Assembly (NCBI RefSeq): GCF_003063265.1
Contig: NZ_NERU01000001.1
Coordinates: forward strand, 682,001-746,000
Length of the DNA: 64,000 nucleotides
From: Limnohabitans sp. WS1
Lineage (GTDB): Bacteria; Pseudomonadota; Gammaproteobacteria; Burkholderiales; Burkholderiaceae_C
Direction: 5' to 3'
Shown: positions 41,558-51,163 of the stretch, piece after piece
How the letters are laid out: every line of letters begins with the position of its first letter
Position numbering within the stretch: the first letter of the stretch is position 1
Notes under the pieces: generated by a model
The model's input: the letters and a program-made list of their open reading frames with translations, nothing else
Told to the model about the DNA's origin: nothing
The model's database searches: none
Translations under genes and position numbers: made by a program

Positions 41558-42132
41558 GCCGAGGCCCCGGGGTGGTCATGGTGCCCGACTTGGGCCAGCA
41601 AACCGGCGTAGTGCCCACCCGCAACCAGCAGCAGATCACAAAACGCGCGAGCAGCACCTTCACCCCCGCGTTCGGTGGTGACGTGGTGGGCCAGGGCCTT
41701 GGCTTGCGCATGGGCATTGGCCGGGGCGCAGGCGAAGCCCGCCCGCTGCATCACCGGCAAATCGGGCCAGTCATCCCCCATGGCCGCTGCTTGTGACCAA
41801 GTCAGGCCCAACTCGGCCAGAAAAGCTTCGGCGGCAGGTCGTTTGTCTTCGGTGCCAAACCGGGCATGTTGAACGCCCAGCGCTTTCAGTCGCAGTCGAA
41901 GAGGGGCCGAATCGCGGCCCGTGATGACCACTGGTGTGATGCCCGCTTTTTGCAAAAGCTTGATGCCTTGGCCGTCGAGGACGTTGAAGCGCTTGAGGGT
42001 TTCACCGCTTTTAGAAAAATACAAACCCCCATCGGTCAGCACGCCGTCGATGTCAAAAAAAGCCACCCGCACACCTTGGGCTTGTAACAGCAGCTCGGGC
42101 GGGTAGTTCAAGGCTGGGGCAATGGTTTGCAT
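41554..42132 (-). CDS. kdsC: 3-deoxy-D-manno-octulosonate 8-phosphate phosphatase
   Basis: A 192-residue HAD-superfamily phosphatase without a cap domain, as in tetrameric KdsC. Motif I is FFDIDGVLTDG with the two catalytic Asp, motif II VVITGRDS, motif III K in GTEDKRPA, and motif IV AAMGDDWPDLPVM. It makes KDO from KDO-8-phosphate for lipid A-core assembly. Overlaps lptC downstream and lies two bases from the kdsD stop upstream. Confidence 0.93.
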   Translation of the reverse strand: MQTIAPALNYPPELLLQAQGVRVAFFDIDGVLTDGGLYFSKSGETLKRFNVLDGQGIKLLQKAGITPVVITGRDSAPLRLRLKALGVQHARFGTEDKRPAAEAFLAELGLTWSQAAAMGDDWPDLPVMQRAGFACAPANAHAQAKALAHHVTTERGGEGAARAFCDLLLVAGGHYAGLLAQVGHHDHPGASA

Positions 42133-42133
42133 G

Positions 42134-43120
42134 TCAGATCACCTTGGCCCGCATCAGGTCGTTGGAGTTGATGGCTCCGCACAAGCGGCCATGGTCATCG
42201 ACCACCAAAATGCTGGTGATGCGGTGCAGCTCCATCAATTCTGCGGCCTCAACGGCCAGTGCACTTTGCGCAATGGTGTGGGGGTTGGCATGCATCACAT
42301 CGCTGGCCTTGAGGGCTCGCAGGTCAACACCTTTTTCAATCAGGCGGCGCAAGTCGCCATCGGTGAAAACGCCCAAGACCCGTCCATCGGCATCGGTGAT
42401 CGAGGTGGCACCCAGGCCTTTGCTGCTCATTTCACGCATGAGCGTGGTGAATTCGGCATCGGGGCTGACCTGGGGCACATCCTGGCCTTTGCGCATGACA
42501 TCGCTCAAATGGGTCAGCAGCCTGCGCCCCAAGGACCCACCCGGATGGCTGCGAGCAAAGTCTTCTGGCTTGAAGCCGCGGGCATCCAGCAGGGCCACGG
42601 CCAGTGCATCGCCCATGGCCAGCTGAGCCGTGGTGCTGGCGGTTGGGGCCAGGTTCAAAGGGCAAGCTTCTTTGTCCACAGAGCAATCGAGCACCACATC
42701 GGCGTGCCGGGCCAAAGCAGAGGTCAAGCCGCCCGTCATGGCGATCAGTGGGACGCCTTGGCGTTTGAGCACCGGCAAGATCGCCACCAGTTCATCGCTT
42801 TCGCCGCTGTTGGAAATGGCCAGCACCACATCCACCACTTTGATCATGCCCAGGTCGCCGTGGCTGGCCTCGGCCGGGTGGACAAACATGGCCGGTGTGC
42901 CTGTCGAGGCCAAAGTGGCCGCAATTTTGCGGCCAATGTGACCGCTCTTGCCCATGCCCGTGACCACCACACGGCCTTGCACGACGAGCAACATGTCAAC
43001 GGCCGCAACAAAACGATGGTCCAGCCGCTCCTTGAGTTTGAGCAGGGCGTTGGCCTCGATGTCGAGGGTTTCGCGGGCCAATTGGAGGGTTTGGTGTGGG
43101 TGTGCAGGCATGAGGATCAT
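42134..43120 (-). CDS. kdsD: D-arabinose 5-phosphate isomerase
   Basis: A protein of about 328 residues with a SIS domain (GRVVVTGMGKSGHIGRKIAATLASTGTPAMFVHP, AISNSGESDE) followed by two CBS domains (from about residue 205: DVMRKG... and DVMHANP...). This is the KdsD/GutQ architecture; it supplies arabinose-5-phosphate for KDO synthesis. The start is uncertain: ATG at 43156, 43120 or 43111 are all in frame without a strong ribosome-binding site; 43120 is a compromise. It shares the promoter region with the divergent antiporter gene at 43202. Confidence 0.92.
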   Translation of the reverse strand: MILMPAHPHQTLQLARETLDIEANALLKLKERLDHRFVAAVDMLLVVQGRVVVTGMGKSGHIGRKIAATLASTGTPAMFVHPAEASHGDLGMIKVVDVVLAISNSGESDELVAILPVLKRQGVPLIAMTGGLTSALARHADVVLDCSVDKEACPLNLAPTASTTAQLAMGDALAVALLDARGFKPEDFARSHPGGSLGRRLLTHLSDVMRKGQDVPQVSPDAEFTTLMREMSSKGLGATSITDADGRVLGVFTDGDLRRLIEKGVDLRALKASDVMHANPHTIAQSALAVEAAELMELHRITSILVVDDHGRLCGAINSNDLMRAKVI

Positions 43121-43201
43121 TTTATCGGTCTGATGGCACGGGGGGAGTGGCTGCACTCACAACGCCGTCGGATGTTCACAAGGCCTTGTTAATATCTGAT
43201 C

Positions 43202-45187
43202 ATGAATGCTTTGGAGTTGACGCTGTTGTATTTGCTGGCCGCCGTGTTGGGTGTGGTCGGATGCCGCATGCTCAAATTGCCGCCCATGCTCGGCTATTTG
43301 GCCGTGGGGGTGGTGATTGGTCCCAATGCGCTGGCGTTGGCGCAAAACTCTGAAGGGGTCAAGCACTTGGCCGAGTTCGGCGTGGTGTTTTTGATGTTTG
43401 TCATCGGGCTGGAGTTCAACCTGCCCAAACTGCGCTCCATGCGCAAACATGTCTTTGGCCTGGGTTTGCTGCAGGTGGTGCTGACCTTGGTGATCGTGAC
43501 GGTGTTTTCCTTGTTTGTCGCCGCCCTGGCCCCCACCCTGTGGAAGATGGAATGGCAAACCGCATTGGCTTTGTCCAGCGCCATGGCCATGAGCAGCACG
43601 GCCATCGTGATCAAGCTGGTCGCTGACCGTCTGGAGCTGGAGTCCGAGCACGGCAAGCGGGTGGTTGGGGTGTTGTTGTTTCAAGACTTGGCCGTGGTGC
43701 CCTTGATCGTGATGATCCCGGCCCTGAGCGCCCCAGCTGACGAGATGCTCACCGCCTTGTTGATGGCCGCGCTCAAAGCCACGGTCTTGATCACCGTGCT
43801 GATGACCGGAGGCCAGCGGGTCATGCGCTGGTGGTTGACGCTGGTGGCGCGGCGCAAAAGCGAAGAGTTGTTTGTGCTGAATTTGTTGCTGGTCACGCTG
43901 GGGCTGGCCTGGATCACCGAGCTGGCCGGCCTGAGCTTGGCTTTGGGGGCTTTTGTGGCCGGCATGCTGATTTCAGAGACCGAATACAAGCACCAGGTGG
44001 AGCTGGACATACGGCCCTTTCACGACGTCTTGTTGGGCCTGTTTTTCATCACCATCGGCATGATGCTGGACTGGCACATTGTGGTGGAACGCTGGCCACT
44101 GGTGCTGGTGCTGACCACGCTGCCCGTGTTGTTCAAACTGGTGTTGGTGGCTGCTTTGGCCAAGATGACCGGGGCGACCCACGGGGTGGCTTTGCGCACC
44201 GGCTTGTACCTGGCGCAAGCCGGTGAGTTTGGCTTTGTGTTGCTCACTTTGGGGGCGCAAAGCCAAATCATTCCACCGGCCTTGCTCAACCCGGTGCTGG
44301 CCAGCATGGTGCTGTCGATGATGGCCACACCCTTCATCATCATGCACAGCAACAGCATTGTCATGAAGGTGGTGGCCAGCGAGTGGTTGCAGCAATCACT
44401 GCAAATGACCACCATTGCCCGCAAGTCGATCAACACCAGCAAACACGTCATCATTTGTGGCTACGGACGTTGCGGGCAAAACCTGGCCCGCATGCTCGAA
44501 AAGGAAAACATCCCCTACATGGCGCTCGACCTCGATCCGGACCGGGTGCGCCAGGCCGCAGCGGCGGGCGATTCGGTGGTGTTTGGTGATGCCGGGCGTT
44601 TGCAATCGCTGATGGCCGCCGGTTTGGCCCGCGCCAGTGCAGTGGTCATCACCTACCTCGATGTGCCAGCCGCCATGAAGGTGCTGGACCACAGCCACAG
44701 CCACGCACCTCAGGTGCCAGTGATTGTGCGCACCAAGGACGATTTGGACCTTGAAAAGCTGCAACTCGCCGGGGCCACCGAGGTGGTGCCCGAGGCCCTG
44801 GAAGGCTCGCTCATGCTGGCCAGCCATGCGCTGGCGCTGGTGGGTGTGCCCATGCGGCGCGTGATCCGCATCGTGCAAGACCAGCGCGATGCCCGCTACA
44901 ACTTGTTGCGTGGTTATTTCCATGGCGCGGACGACGACACCCTGAGCGAAATTGACCACGAAAGGTTGACCACCGTGGGCCTGCCTTTGGCGTCGCACTG
45001 GTTGGGCAAGCAGGTCAAAGACTTGGCGTTTCACGCCATGGGCGTGCGTGTGGTCAACCTGCGCCGCGCCAACGGTCAATCTGAACAAGTCAGCGACAAC
45101 ACCGAGCTGTTTTCGGGCGACACACTGGTGTTGTCCGGCAAATCCCAAACCCTGGCTGTGGCCGAAGAAAAACTCCTGCGAGGCTGA
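43202..45187 (+). CDS. CPA2-family monovalent cation:proton antiporter (KefB-type)
   Basis: A 661-residue protein: 12 or so membrane helices in the first 390 residues ([15 protein letters not shown] holds the QD pair of KefB/KefC), then a TrkA-N nucleotide-binding domain starting with [10 protein letters not shown] (near residue 420) and a C-terminal TrkA-C domain. It exchanges K+ (or Na+) for H+ and is probably gated by nucleotide. No KefF/KefG-like partner is adjacent, so glutathione control as in E. coli is unproven. The position next to kdsD is typical for this bacterial group. Confidence 0.9.
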   Translation: MNALELTLLYLLAAVLGVVGCRMLKLPPMLGYLAVGVVIGPNALALAQNSEGVKHLAEFGVVFLMFVIGLEFNLPKLRSMRKHVFGLGLLQVVLTLVIVTVFSLFVAALAPTLWKMEWQTALALSSAMAMSSTAIVIKLVADRLELESEHGKRVVGVLLFQDLAVVPLIVMIPALSAPADEMLTALLMAALKATVLITVLMTGGQRVMRWWLTLVARRKSEELFVLNLLLVTLGLAWITELAGLSLALGAFVAGMLISETEYKHQVELDIRPFHDVLLGLFFITIGMMLDWHIVVERWPLVLVLTTLPVLFKLVLVAALAKMTGATHGVALRTGLYLAQAGEFGFVLLTLGAQSQIIPPALLNPVLASMVLSMMATPFIIMHSNSIVMKVVASEWLQQSLQMTTIARKSINTSKHVIICGYGRCGQNLARMLEKENIPYMALDLDPDRVRQAAAAGDSVVFGDAGRLQSLMAAGLARASAVVITYLDVPAAMKVLDHSHSHAPQVPVIVRTKDDLDLEKLQLAGATEVVPEALEGSLMLASHALALVGVPMRRVIRIVQDQRDARYNLLRGYFHGADDDTLSEIDHERLTTVGLPLASHWLGKQVKDLAFHAMGVRVVNLRRANGQSEQVSDNTELFSGDTLVLSGKSQTLAVAEEKLLRG

Positions 45188-45192
45188 AAGAC

Positions 45193-45747
45193 ATGGACGA
45201 TTTGAACGTCAACGACTATTTGAAAAGCCATATCCGCACCGTGCCCGACTGGCCTGCGCCGGGCGTGCAGTTCCGTGACATCACGCCGCTCTTGCAAGAC
45301 CCGCGCGTGTTCCGTGTCTTGATCGATGCCTTTGTACACCGCTACATGCACCCGGCTTTGCGCCCCGATGTGGTGGCCGGTCTGGATGCGCGGGGCTTCA
45401 TTTTGGGTTCGGTTGTGGCCTATGAATTGGGCCTGGGTTTTGTGCCCATCCGCAAAAAAGGCAAGCTGCCTTTCACCACGGTGGAAGAAACCTACGAGCT
45501 GGAATACGGCAGCGCCACGGTGGAGTTGCACACCGACGCCGTCAAACCCGGCCAGCGCGTGCTGTTGATCGACGACTTGATCGCCACGGGTGGCACCATG
45601 ATGGCGGGCAAAAAGTTGCTTGAAAAGCTGGGGGCCACCGTGATCGAGGGCGCGGCCATTGTCGATTTGCCGGAGCTGGGTGGCTCGCAGCGCATCCAAG
45701 ACAGCGGTCTGAAATTGTTCACCTTGGTGTCGTTCGAGGGGCATTGA
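45193..45747 (+). CDS. apt: Adenine phosphoribosyltransferase
   Basis: A 184-residue type I phosphoribosyltransferase. [21 protein letters not shown] is the Apt-specific N-terminus, and [17 protein letters not shown] is the PRPP-binding loop. It salvages adenine to AMP. The start five bases after the antiporter stop suggests co-transcription. Confidence 0.95.
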   Translation: MDDLNVNDYLKSHIRTVPDWPAPGVQFRDITPLLQDPRVFRVLIDAFVHRYMHPALRPDVVAGLDARGFILGSVVAYELGLGFVPIRKKGKLPFTTVEETYELEYGSATVELHTDAVKPGQRVLLIDDLIATGGTMMAGKKLLEKLGATVIEGAAIVDLPELGGSQRIQDSGLKLFTLVSFEGH

Positions 45748-45832
45748 GCGCTGGCGCAGCTGTCGCGCAAGACGCTGACAGCGGGGTCAGCACGTTTTAA
45801 GCTGGTCTTTTCAGCTCTTTGCACCCACTGCC

Positions 45833-46369
45833 ATGAACGCACCCCACACCCCGCCAGCGGTCGCCGACGACCGCCTGCCTTACGCCAAACCTCAACCCTG
45901 GGGCATGGCCCCCGACATGGTGGTGCACGATGTGCAAACCGAGGACGAGCGCCTGTGGGCGCCGGTGGGCGAGGGCATTTGGTCGCGCCCGCTGCACCTG
46001 AACGTGTCCGGCGGCTTTTATGTGCACCTGCTCAAAGTCAAGCGCTCGGGCCTGTTGCAGCGCCACCGCCATTCGGGCATGGTGCATGCCCATGTGCTGC
46101 GCGGCAAATGGTTGTATCTGGAGCACGACTGGGTGGCCGAAGAAGGCAGCTACGTGTTCGAGCCGCCGGGCGAGACCCACACCCTGGTGGTGCCCGACGA
46201 CTGCCAGGACATGGTGACCCTGTTCACCGTGCATGGCGCTTTGATGTACGTGGACACCCAAGGCAACGCCACGGGCTACGACGATGTCTTCACCCGCATC
46301 GAGAAGTACCGCGCCCACTTTGAAGCCGTGGGCCTGGGGGCGGATTACGTCAAGCAATTCATGCGATAA
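45833..46369 (+). CDS. Cupin protein, 2,4'-dihydroxyacetophenone dioxygenase family
   Basis: A 178-residue single-domain cupin. Motif 1 is QRHRHSGMVHAHVLRGKWLYLEHDW with the His metal ligands, motif 2 PPGETHTLVVPDD with the third His/Glu. The segment after it resembles 2,4'-dihydroxyacetophenone dioxygenase (DAD) family members, which cleave a C-C bond with Fe(II) and O2. It probably binds Fe; the native substrate is unknown. No aromatic catabolic genes surround it, so the DAD name gives the family only. Confidence 0.82.
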   Translation: MNAPHTPPAVADDRLPYAKPQPWGMAPDMVVHDVQTEDERLWAPVGEGIWSRPLHLNVSGGFYVHLLKVKRSGLLQRHRHSGMVHAHVLRGKWLYLEHDWVAEEGSYVFEPPGETHTLVVPDDCQDMVTLFTVHGALMYVDTQGNATGYDDVFTRIEKYRAHFEAVGLGADYVKQFMR

Positions 46370-46386
46370 ACACGGCCCTTGCCAGG

Positions 46387-46431
46387 AAAAAACCCCCGCC
46401 CCTTGTACAAAAGGCAGGGTTTGGGGGGGTT
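46387..46431 (-). terminator. Rho-independent terminator of the opine-oxidase/ABC operon
   Basis: On the minus strand the outer arms pair AACCCCC (46425-46431, read as complement) with GGGGGTT (46391-46397), with an imperfect inner stem (CCTT/AAGG), followed by a run of six T (46392-46387). It lies 27 bases beyond the end of the last gene of the seven-gene operon. Confidence 0.7.
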
Positions 46432-46457
46432 AAAGTCAGGCCAGTGCTGTCCAGGCT

Positions 46458-47531
46458 TTATCGCTCGATGGTGCGGTTCCAGCGGGCATTCCAGGTGGGA
46501 CGGTTTTCATTGATGACCGACCAATCGAGCACCACCGCTGTTTTCATGTAATCGGCAAATTGCCGGAGTTTCAATTTGGCATCGTCGCCCACGGCGGGTG
46601 CTTTGGGGTTGGATGGAATTTGATTGCCATGCTCCAGCCCAGCCGCTTGGGCAGACGCTGACAACAGGTGCTCGGCCAGCTTTTGTGCCAAAACCGGCTC
46701 AGAGTTGTTGGCGATCACACACTGGGCCACCATGAGCACCACCGAGCCTTCTTTGGGCTGAGCGTATTCCACGGCAATGCCTTTTTCCTGCAAGGTGGCC
46801 ACGCTCGTGGGGGTCAGGGGGGCGATGGCCGCTTCGCCGTTCTGGATCATTTCAGCCAATTTGGCCGAGCTGGGGATGTACTCCAGCACATTGGGGCCAA
46901 TCGATGATTTCCACGCCGCAAAGCCGGGCTCCACATTGGCCTCGGTGCCGCCTTTGATGCGGTTGAACATCAAGAAACCATGCAGACCAAAGGACGATGA
47001 GGGCATGGACTGGAACACCACCTTGCCCTTGAACTTGGGATCGGCCATGTCCAGCCAAGAGGTGGGGGCGGCCCAGCCTTTTTCAGCAAACATCTTCTTG
47101 TTGTAAGCCAGCCCGGTCATGCCCATGGTCACGCCCGCTGCAATGTCATCCTTGAAACGAGCGGTGGGAAAAATCTCATTCAAGGCCGGGCTGGGTTTGA
47201 GTTTTTCACACAGGCCCATGCCGGCCGCACGGATCATCACACCATCGTCCAGGAACATCACATGCATCTGAGGCTTGTCTTTGTTGGCCTGCGCCTTGGC
47301 CAAGATTTCGGAAGAAGTGCCAGGCACCACCACCACCTTCACGTTGTTGGCCTTTTCAAAAGCGGGAAAGACATGGCTGGTCCAGGTTTTCTCCATCACG
47401 CCGCCATTCATGCCGATGTACAAAGTTTTGGTTTGGGCCTGCGACAAGCTTGGCGTCAAGGCCGCGAGTGCAACAGTGAGGGCACAAAGCGGCGTTTTTA
47501 CAGAAAGAGTGGATCGCAACAAGGGGGTCAT
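46458..47531 (-). CDS. ABC transporter substrate-binding protein (PotD/F-like)
   Basis: A 357-residue periplasmic receptor of the extracellular solute-binding family 1/PotD type, with a signal peptide (MTPLLRSTLSVK, hydrophobic core, cleavage near SQA-QT). IGMNGGVMEKTWTSHVFPAFEKANNVKV is the first lobe, and VMFLDDGVMIRAAGMGLCEKL and MGMTGLAYNKKMF are typical. The start at 47531 overlaps the upstream oxidoreductase stop by 4 bp and has AGGAGAC nearby; the longer frame to 47627 is rejected. As the last operon gene, the receptor gets its own strong ribosome-binding site. Confidence 0.9.
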   Translation of the reverse strand: MTPLLRSTLSVKTPLCALTVALAALTPSLSQAQTKTLYIGMNGGVMEKTWTSHVFPAFEKANNVKVVVVPGTSSEILAKAQANKDKPQMHVMFLDDGVMIRAAGMGLCEKLKPSPALNEIFPTARFKDDIAAGVTMGMTGLAYNKKMFAEKGWAAPTSWLDMADPKFKGKVVFQSMPSSSFGLHGFLMFNRIKGGTEANVEPGFAAWKSSIGPNVLEYIPSSAKLAEMIQNGEAAIAPLTPTSVATLQEKGIAVEYAQPKEGSVVLMVAQCVIANNSEPVLAQKLAEHLLSASAQAAGLEHGNQIPSNPKAPAVGDDAKLKLRQFADYMKTAVVLDWSVINENRPTWNARWNRTIER

Positions 47532-48679
47532 GGTAAGTCTCCTGGGGTTGATGTGACGGACGAAGAAAGGGCAGAAAAACGGGCAATCGAAAAAGCCTCG
47601 ATGGGCGTGGACGAATGGCCGTGGCAAACCAGTTCGGTCAACACCTCTCCCACAGCGGGGCCGGTTTGAAAACCAGCGCCTGCGAAGCCAAAAGCGTGAA
47701 TCAGGCCGGGCGTGGTCTGGCTCCAGCCAATCACCGGCTCGTGGTCTGGCAAGTAGCCTTCTGTGCCACTCCAGGTGCGGATCACATGGGCATGCCGCAA
47801 GCGGGGGAGCAATTCAACCGATCGGGCCAGCACCAGGCCAATGGCTTCGCGTGAGGGACTGGCTCGCAGATCATCGAGCGCAAAACCACGCGAGCCACCG
47901 ATCACGCAATTGCCTCTGGGTGCTTGTCTGGCGTAGATGCCACCGCCTTCGACCCCCAGGCTCAGGTTCATGAATGTGGGCAAGGGTTCGGTCACGGCCA
48001 TGACCGGGTGTGCCGAGACCATGGGCACGGATTCGTTGAATTGGGCGGCCACTTGCCCTGCCCAGGCCCCTGCACAATTGAGCAAATGGGTGCTGCCGAT
48101 GCGAACCCCCGTGTCCGTGTCCAACTCGAAACCACTCGGTGCATGAACCAGGCGCACACAAGAAGTTCTCTCCATGATCACCGCCCCTGCATCTTGCGCG
48201 GCCTTGGCAAAAGCAGGTGACACCAGCCGGGGGTTGGCGTGACCATCTTCAGCACACAAAGAACCGCCCACGATGCGTTCGCCCAGCCAGGGGTAGGTTT
48301 TGCGCAAAGCATCGCCCCCGATGATCTGCAAATCCAGGCCATGGCTTTGGCATTGATCTCGGTACGCTTGCAGCGAGGCCATGTCCGCTTCTGTTCGGGC
48401 GATCTTCAGATGTCCTGAGCGAATGTATTCGCCTTCGATCCCGATCACAGCGGGCAAGCGCCCCCAGATTTCGTGGGCTCGCTGAGACAGGGGCAGCTGC
48501 ACCAGCGAGCGACCTTGGCGGCGCACGCCACCGTAGTTCACCCCGCTTGAGCGTGATCCGCACACATCCCGCTCAAGGAGCACAACCGATTTGCCGTGTC
48601 GCCTCAAAGCCAAGGCAGCAGAGGCCCCGACAATGCCGCCGCCCACAATGGCCACATCAAAGTCTTGTCGGCGGCTCAT
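47528..48679 (-). CDS. FAD-dependent oxidoreductase, HcnC / opine oxidase subunit B-like
   Basis: A 383-residue DAO-family flavoprotein. The FAD loop is VAIVGGGIVGASAA; SSGVNYGGVRRQGR near residue 45 and FGFAGAGFQTGPAVGE near the C-terminus are typical of the catalytic beta subunit of hydrogen cyanide synthase-, hydroxyproline dehydrogenase- or opine oxidase-type complexes. It should oxidise the C-N bond of an amino acid or opine; electrons go to the alpha subunit and ferredoxin encoded upstream. 4-bp overlaps on both sides. Confidence 0.87.
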   Translation of the reverse strand: MSRRQDFDVAIVGGGIVGASAALALRRHGKSVVLLERDVCGSRSSGVNYGGVRRQGRSLVQLPLSQRAHEIWGRLPAVIGIEGEYIRSGHLKIARTEADMASLQAYRDQCQSHGLDLQIIGGDALRKTYPWLGERIVGGSLCAEDGHANPRLVSPAFAKAAQDAGAVIMERTSCVRLVHAPSGFELDTDTGVRIGSTHLLNCAGAWAGQVAAQFNESVPMVSAHPVMAVTEPLPTFMNLSLGVEGGGIYARQAPRGNCVIGGSRGFALDDLRASPSREAIGLVLARSVELLPRLRHAHVIRTWSGTEGYLPDHEPVIGWSQTTPGLIHAFGFAGAGFQTGPAVGEVLTELVCHGHSSTPIEAFSIARFSALSSSVTSTPGDLP

Positions 48680-50073
48680 GCAGGCCCCTCGGTTTGGGCG
48701 CTGAAGGTGTTTTCAAAAGGAATGGGTTTGATGGGCGCTTGCCCACGCAAACGGCCCACCTGCGAGGGCGATTGCTGCGTGCAATGCGCCAGCAACTCGG
48801 CTGCGGCGCACCCACACATCCGCCCCTGGCAGCGCCCCATGCCCACACGCGAAAAAGCCTTCAAACGGTTCAACTCAAGCGCCCCTGATGCTTTGGCCGC
48901 GTTGCGAATGTCTCCGGCGGTGATCTCTTCGCAGCGGCAGATCACCACCGCATCCGAGGTCAACGCGGGCCATTGGCGCGGCTCGGGAAAGGCCTTGGTC
49001 AAGCCCGCGCCAAAAATTCTGCGTCGGGCCATCATTTTGTCCAGCGCATCGATGCGGGCTTTTTCATCTTCGCTCAGTGTCAGTCCTTGATCGCTGAGCA
49101 AGGCCCAAGCCGCCCGTTCACCAGACCATTGCGCGGCATCGGCACCCTGAATGCCCGCCCCATCACCGGCCAAGTAAACCCCTGGCACTGAGGCGCGGCC
49201 CGCGCTGTCTTTGGCAGGCAACCAGGCCCTGTCGGCCTCGTCATACGCCCATTCGCAACCCAACAAATCGGCCAACTGCGTTTCGGAGCGCAAACCGTAA
49301 CCCGTGGCCACGGCATCACAAACAAGGCGGTGTTCGCCTTGTTTGTCGCGCCAGATCAACTGCTCTACCGATGCCTTGCCCAGCGCTTGCACCGGCAAGG
49401 CACCTCGGTGAATCGGCACGCCATGCGCCATCAGCCAAGCCACGTAATACACGCCTTTGGACAGCATCGATGCCTGGGCCGTCAGCTCAGGCAAAGCGCG
49501 AAGTTGATCGCTCCACTGGGCACTGTCCAAAATGGCCGCCACCTGCCCGCCCGCTTTGGCGTATTGGTAAGCCACCAAATACAGCAACGGTCCCGTGCCC
49601 GCAAAAACCACTTGGCGGCCAATGGCGCAGCCCTGAAATTTGAGCGCCACTTGGGCGCCGCCCAAGCTGAAGACGCCCGGCAGTGTCCAGCCCAGAAAGG
49701 GCAAGATCCGGTCGGTGGCTCCGGTGGCCACCAGCAAGGCCCCATAGGGCAAGACCGATGTCTTGCCCTCGTGCAGCAAATCCAGGCAAGCCGCTTGTGC
49801 ATTCCACACCAAGGTGTTGGGTCGGTAATCAATGTGCGGCAACAAGTCCTGCATGGCCTGGAGCACAGCCTCGGCTTTGCCCGACTCAAACCCGTAAAGG
49901 GCCTTTGGGCTGCGCTGAAAATGTGCAGGCGGTTGGCGGTAAATCTGACCGCCGTGGCGAGCGTTTTCGTCCAGCACCACCGGGCGCAAACCTTTGCGCA
50001 CCAGGGTTTGCGCAGCCAGCATGCCGGCCGGTCCTGCGCCCACGATCACAGGGGGTGACTGAAGCTTGTTCAT
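48676..50073 (-). CDS. FAD/NAD-binding oxidoreductase with BFD-like [2Fe-2S], HcnB / opine oxidase subunit A-like
   Basis: A 465-residue flavoprotein with two dinucleotide-binding loops (VGAGPAGMLAA near residue 12 and VFAGTGPLLYLVA near 155) and a C-terminal BFD-like cluster domain holding C379, C381, C415 and C420 (CRC... and CQGRMC). This is the alpha-subunit layout of HcnB, OoxA and hydroxyproline dehydrogenases, which passes electrons from the beta subunit. It overlaps the ferredoxin gene and the beta-subunit gene by 4 bp each. Confidence 0.88.
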   Translation of the reverse strand: MNKLQSPPVIVGAGPAGMLAAQTLVRKGLRPVVLDENARHGGQIYRQPPAHFQRSPKALYGFESGKAEAVLQAMQDLLPHIDYRPNTLVWNAQAACLDLLHEGKTSVLPYGALLVATGATDRILPFLGWTLPGVFSLGGAQVALKFQGCAIGRQVVFAGTGPLLYLVAYQYAKAGGQVAAILDSAQWSDQLRALPELTAQASMLSKGVYYVAWLMAHGVPIHRGALPVQALGKASVEQLIWRDKQGEHRLVCDAVATGYGLRSETQLADLLGCEWAYDEADRAWLPAKDSAGRASVPGVYLAGDGAGIQGADAAQWSGERAAWALLSDQGLTLSEDEKARIDALDKMMARRRIFGAGLTKAFPEPRQWPALTSDAVVICRCEEITAGDIRNAAKASGALELNRLKAFSRVGMGRCQGRMCGCAAAELLAHCTQQSPSQVGRLRGQAPIKPIPFENTFSAQTEGPA

Positions 50074-50372
50074 GTTTTCACCACCAAGCGCATCCCTGAC
50101 TCAATCAGGCGCAGACAACTGCGCAGCCGGGCACCGTCTTCTGTGGTGACCCAGCAATCCTGGCAAGCCCCCATGACACAAAACCCCGCCCGCAGGGTGC
50201 CCGATGGATCGCTTTGGCCCAGAGCGCGATTTTGAGTCAGCAAGGCGGTCATGATGGTGTCACCCACCAACGCCTCGCACGCTTGGCCATTGAGAAAAAA
50301 CCCCAGCGTCTCACGCTCGGTCTCGGCCAGTCTGACCCACAAACCTGAGCCTGCGCAAGGTTCTTGTTTCAT
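50070..50372 (-). CDS. [2Fe-2S] ferredoxin-like small subunit, HcnA-like
   Basis: A 100-residue protein with a plant-type cluster motif: C65, C70, C73 and C86. FFLNGQACEALVGDTIMTALL is the usual opening of the small subunits accompanying HcnB/HcnC-type dehydrogenases. It probably shuttles electrons in the heterotrimeric dehydrogenase. ATGA overlaps with the permease upstream and the alpha subunit downstream. Confidence 0.87.
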   Translation of the reverse strand: MKQEPCAGSGLWVRLAETERETLGFFLNGQACEALVGDTIMTALLTQNRALGQSDPSGTLRAGFCVMGACQDCWVTTEDGARLRSCLRLIESGMRLVVKT

Positions 50373-51163
50373 TTGCCACCCAACAGTATTTTGTCCAGAC
50401 CATACAGTCGGTCCAAGATGACCATCACCCCTGCGGTCAAAGCCACCATCAAAGCCGACACGGCCGCCATCAAGGGGTCGACCGACTCTGTGGCGTACAT
50501 GTACATGCGCACGGGCAAAGTCACCGTGGCCGGAGAAGTCACAAAAATGGACATGGTCACCTCATCAAAGCTGTTGATGAAAGCCAGCAACCACCCACCC
50601 GTCACGCCGGGCAAGATCATGGGCAATGTCACGCGCCTGAACACTGTTGCCCGACTGGCCCCCAAAGACAAAGCAGCGTGTTCACAGTGCTTGTCCATGC
50701 CCACGGCCGCCGCCAGCACCAGGCGCAAGGCATAGGGTGTGATCACCACCACATGCGCCAACATGAGCCAATAAAAATGGCCTGTGGCCCCGATCAGCGT
50801 GAACAGCCTCAAGATGGCCACGCCCAGCACCAAGTGCGGCACGATCAACGGCGAAAGAAACAAGGCATTGAGAGCGTCACGCCCTTTGAATTCATAGCGT
50901 GAGATGGCCAAGCCCGCAGGCACGGCCACCAGCGTGGACAAGCTGGCTGCACCCAAGGCCAGCCACAGACTGTTCCAGAACGAAGTGACGAAATCAGGGT
51001 GCTCAAACACGGCCTTGAACCAACGCAATGAATACTCAGTGGTTGGAATCGTCAAGGTGTTTTCAGGAGTGAACGCGACCAGGCAAACCACAATCAATGG
51101 GGCCAGCATGAAGACCATCACCAGCGCATTGAACAGTTTTGCAAGCCAGCCATTCGAGGTCAT
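50369..51163 (-). CDS. ABC transporter permease (PotC-like)
   Basis: A 264-residue permease with six predicted helices. The EAA loop reads HAALSLGASRATVFRRVTLPMILPGVTGG, and FINSFDEVTMSIFV follows it, as in PotC. It forms the channel with the preceding PotB-like protein. Coupled by 4-bp overlaps to both neighbours. Confidence 0.92.
   Translation of the reverse strand: MTSNGWLAKLFNALVMVFMLAPLIVVCLVAFTPENTLTIPTTEYSLRWFKAVFEHPDFVTSFWNSLWLALGAASLSTLVAVPAGLAISRYEFKGRDALNALFLSPLIVPHLVLGVAILRLFTLIGATGHFYWLMLAHVVVITPYALRLVLAAAVGMDKHCEHAALSLGASRATVFRRVTLPMILPGVTGGWLLAFINSFDEVTMSIFVTSPATVTLPVRMYMYATESVDPLMAAVSALMVALTAGVMVILDRLYGLDKILLGGK

Noticed and set aside
42122..43192. 356-codon plus-strand open frame opposite kdsD
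   Set aside because: Antisense to a clear SIS-CBS isomerase gene; the sequence shows no domain.
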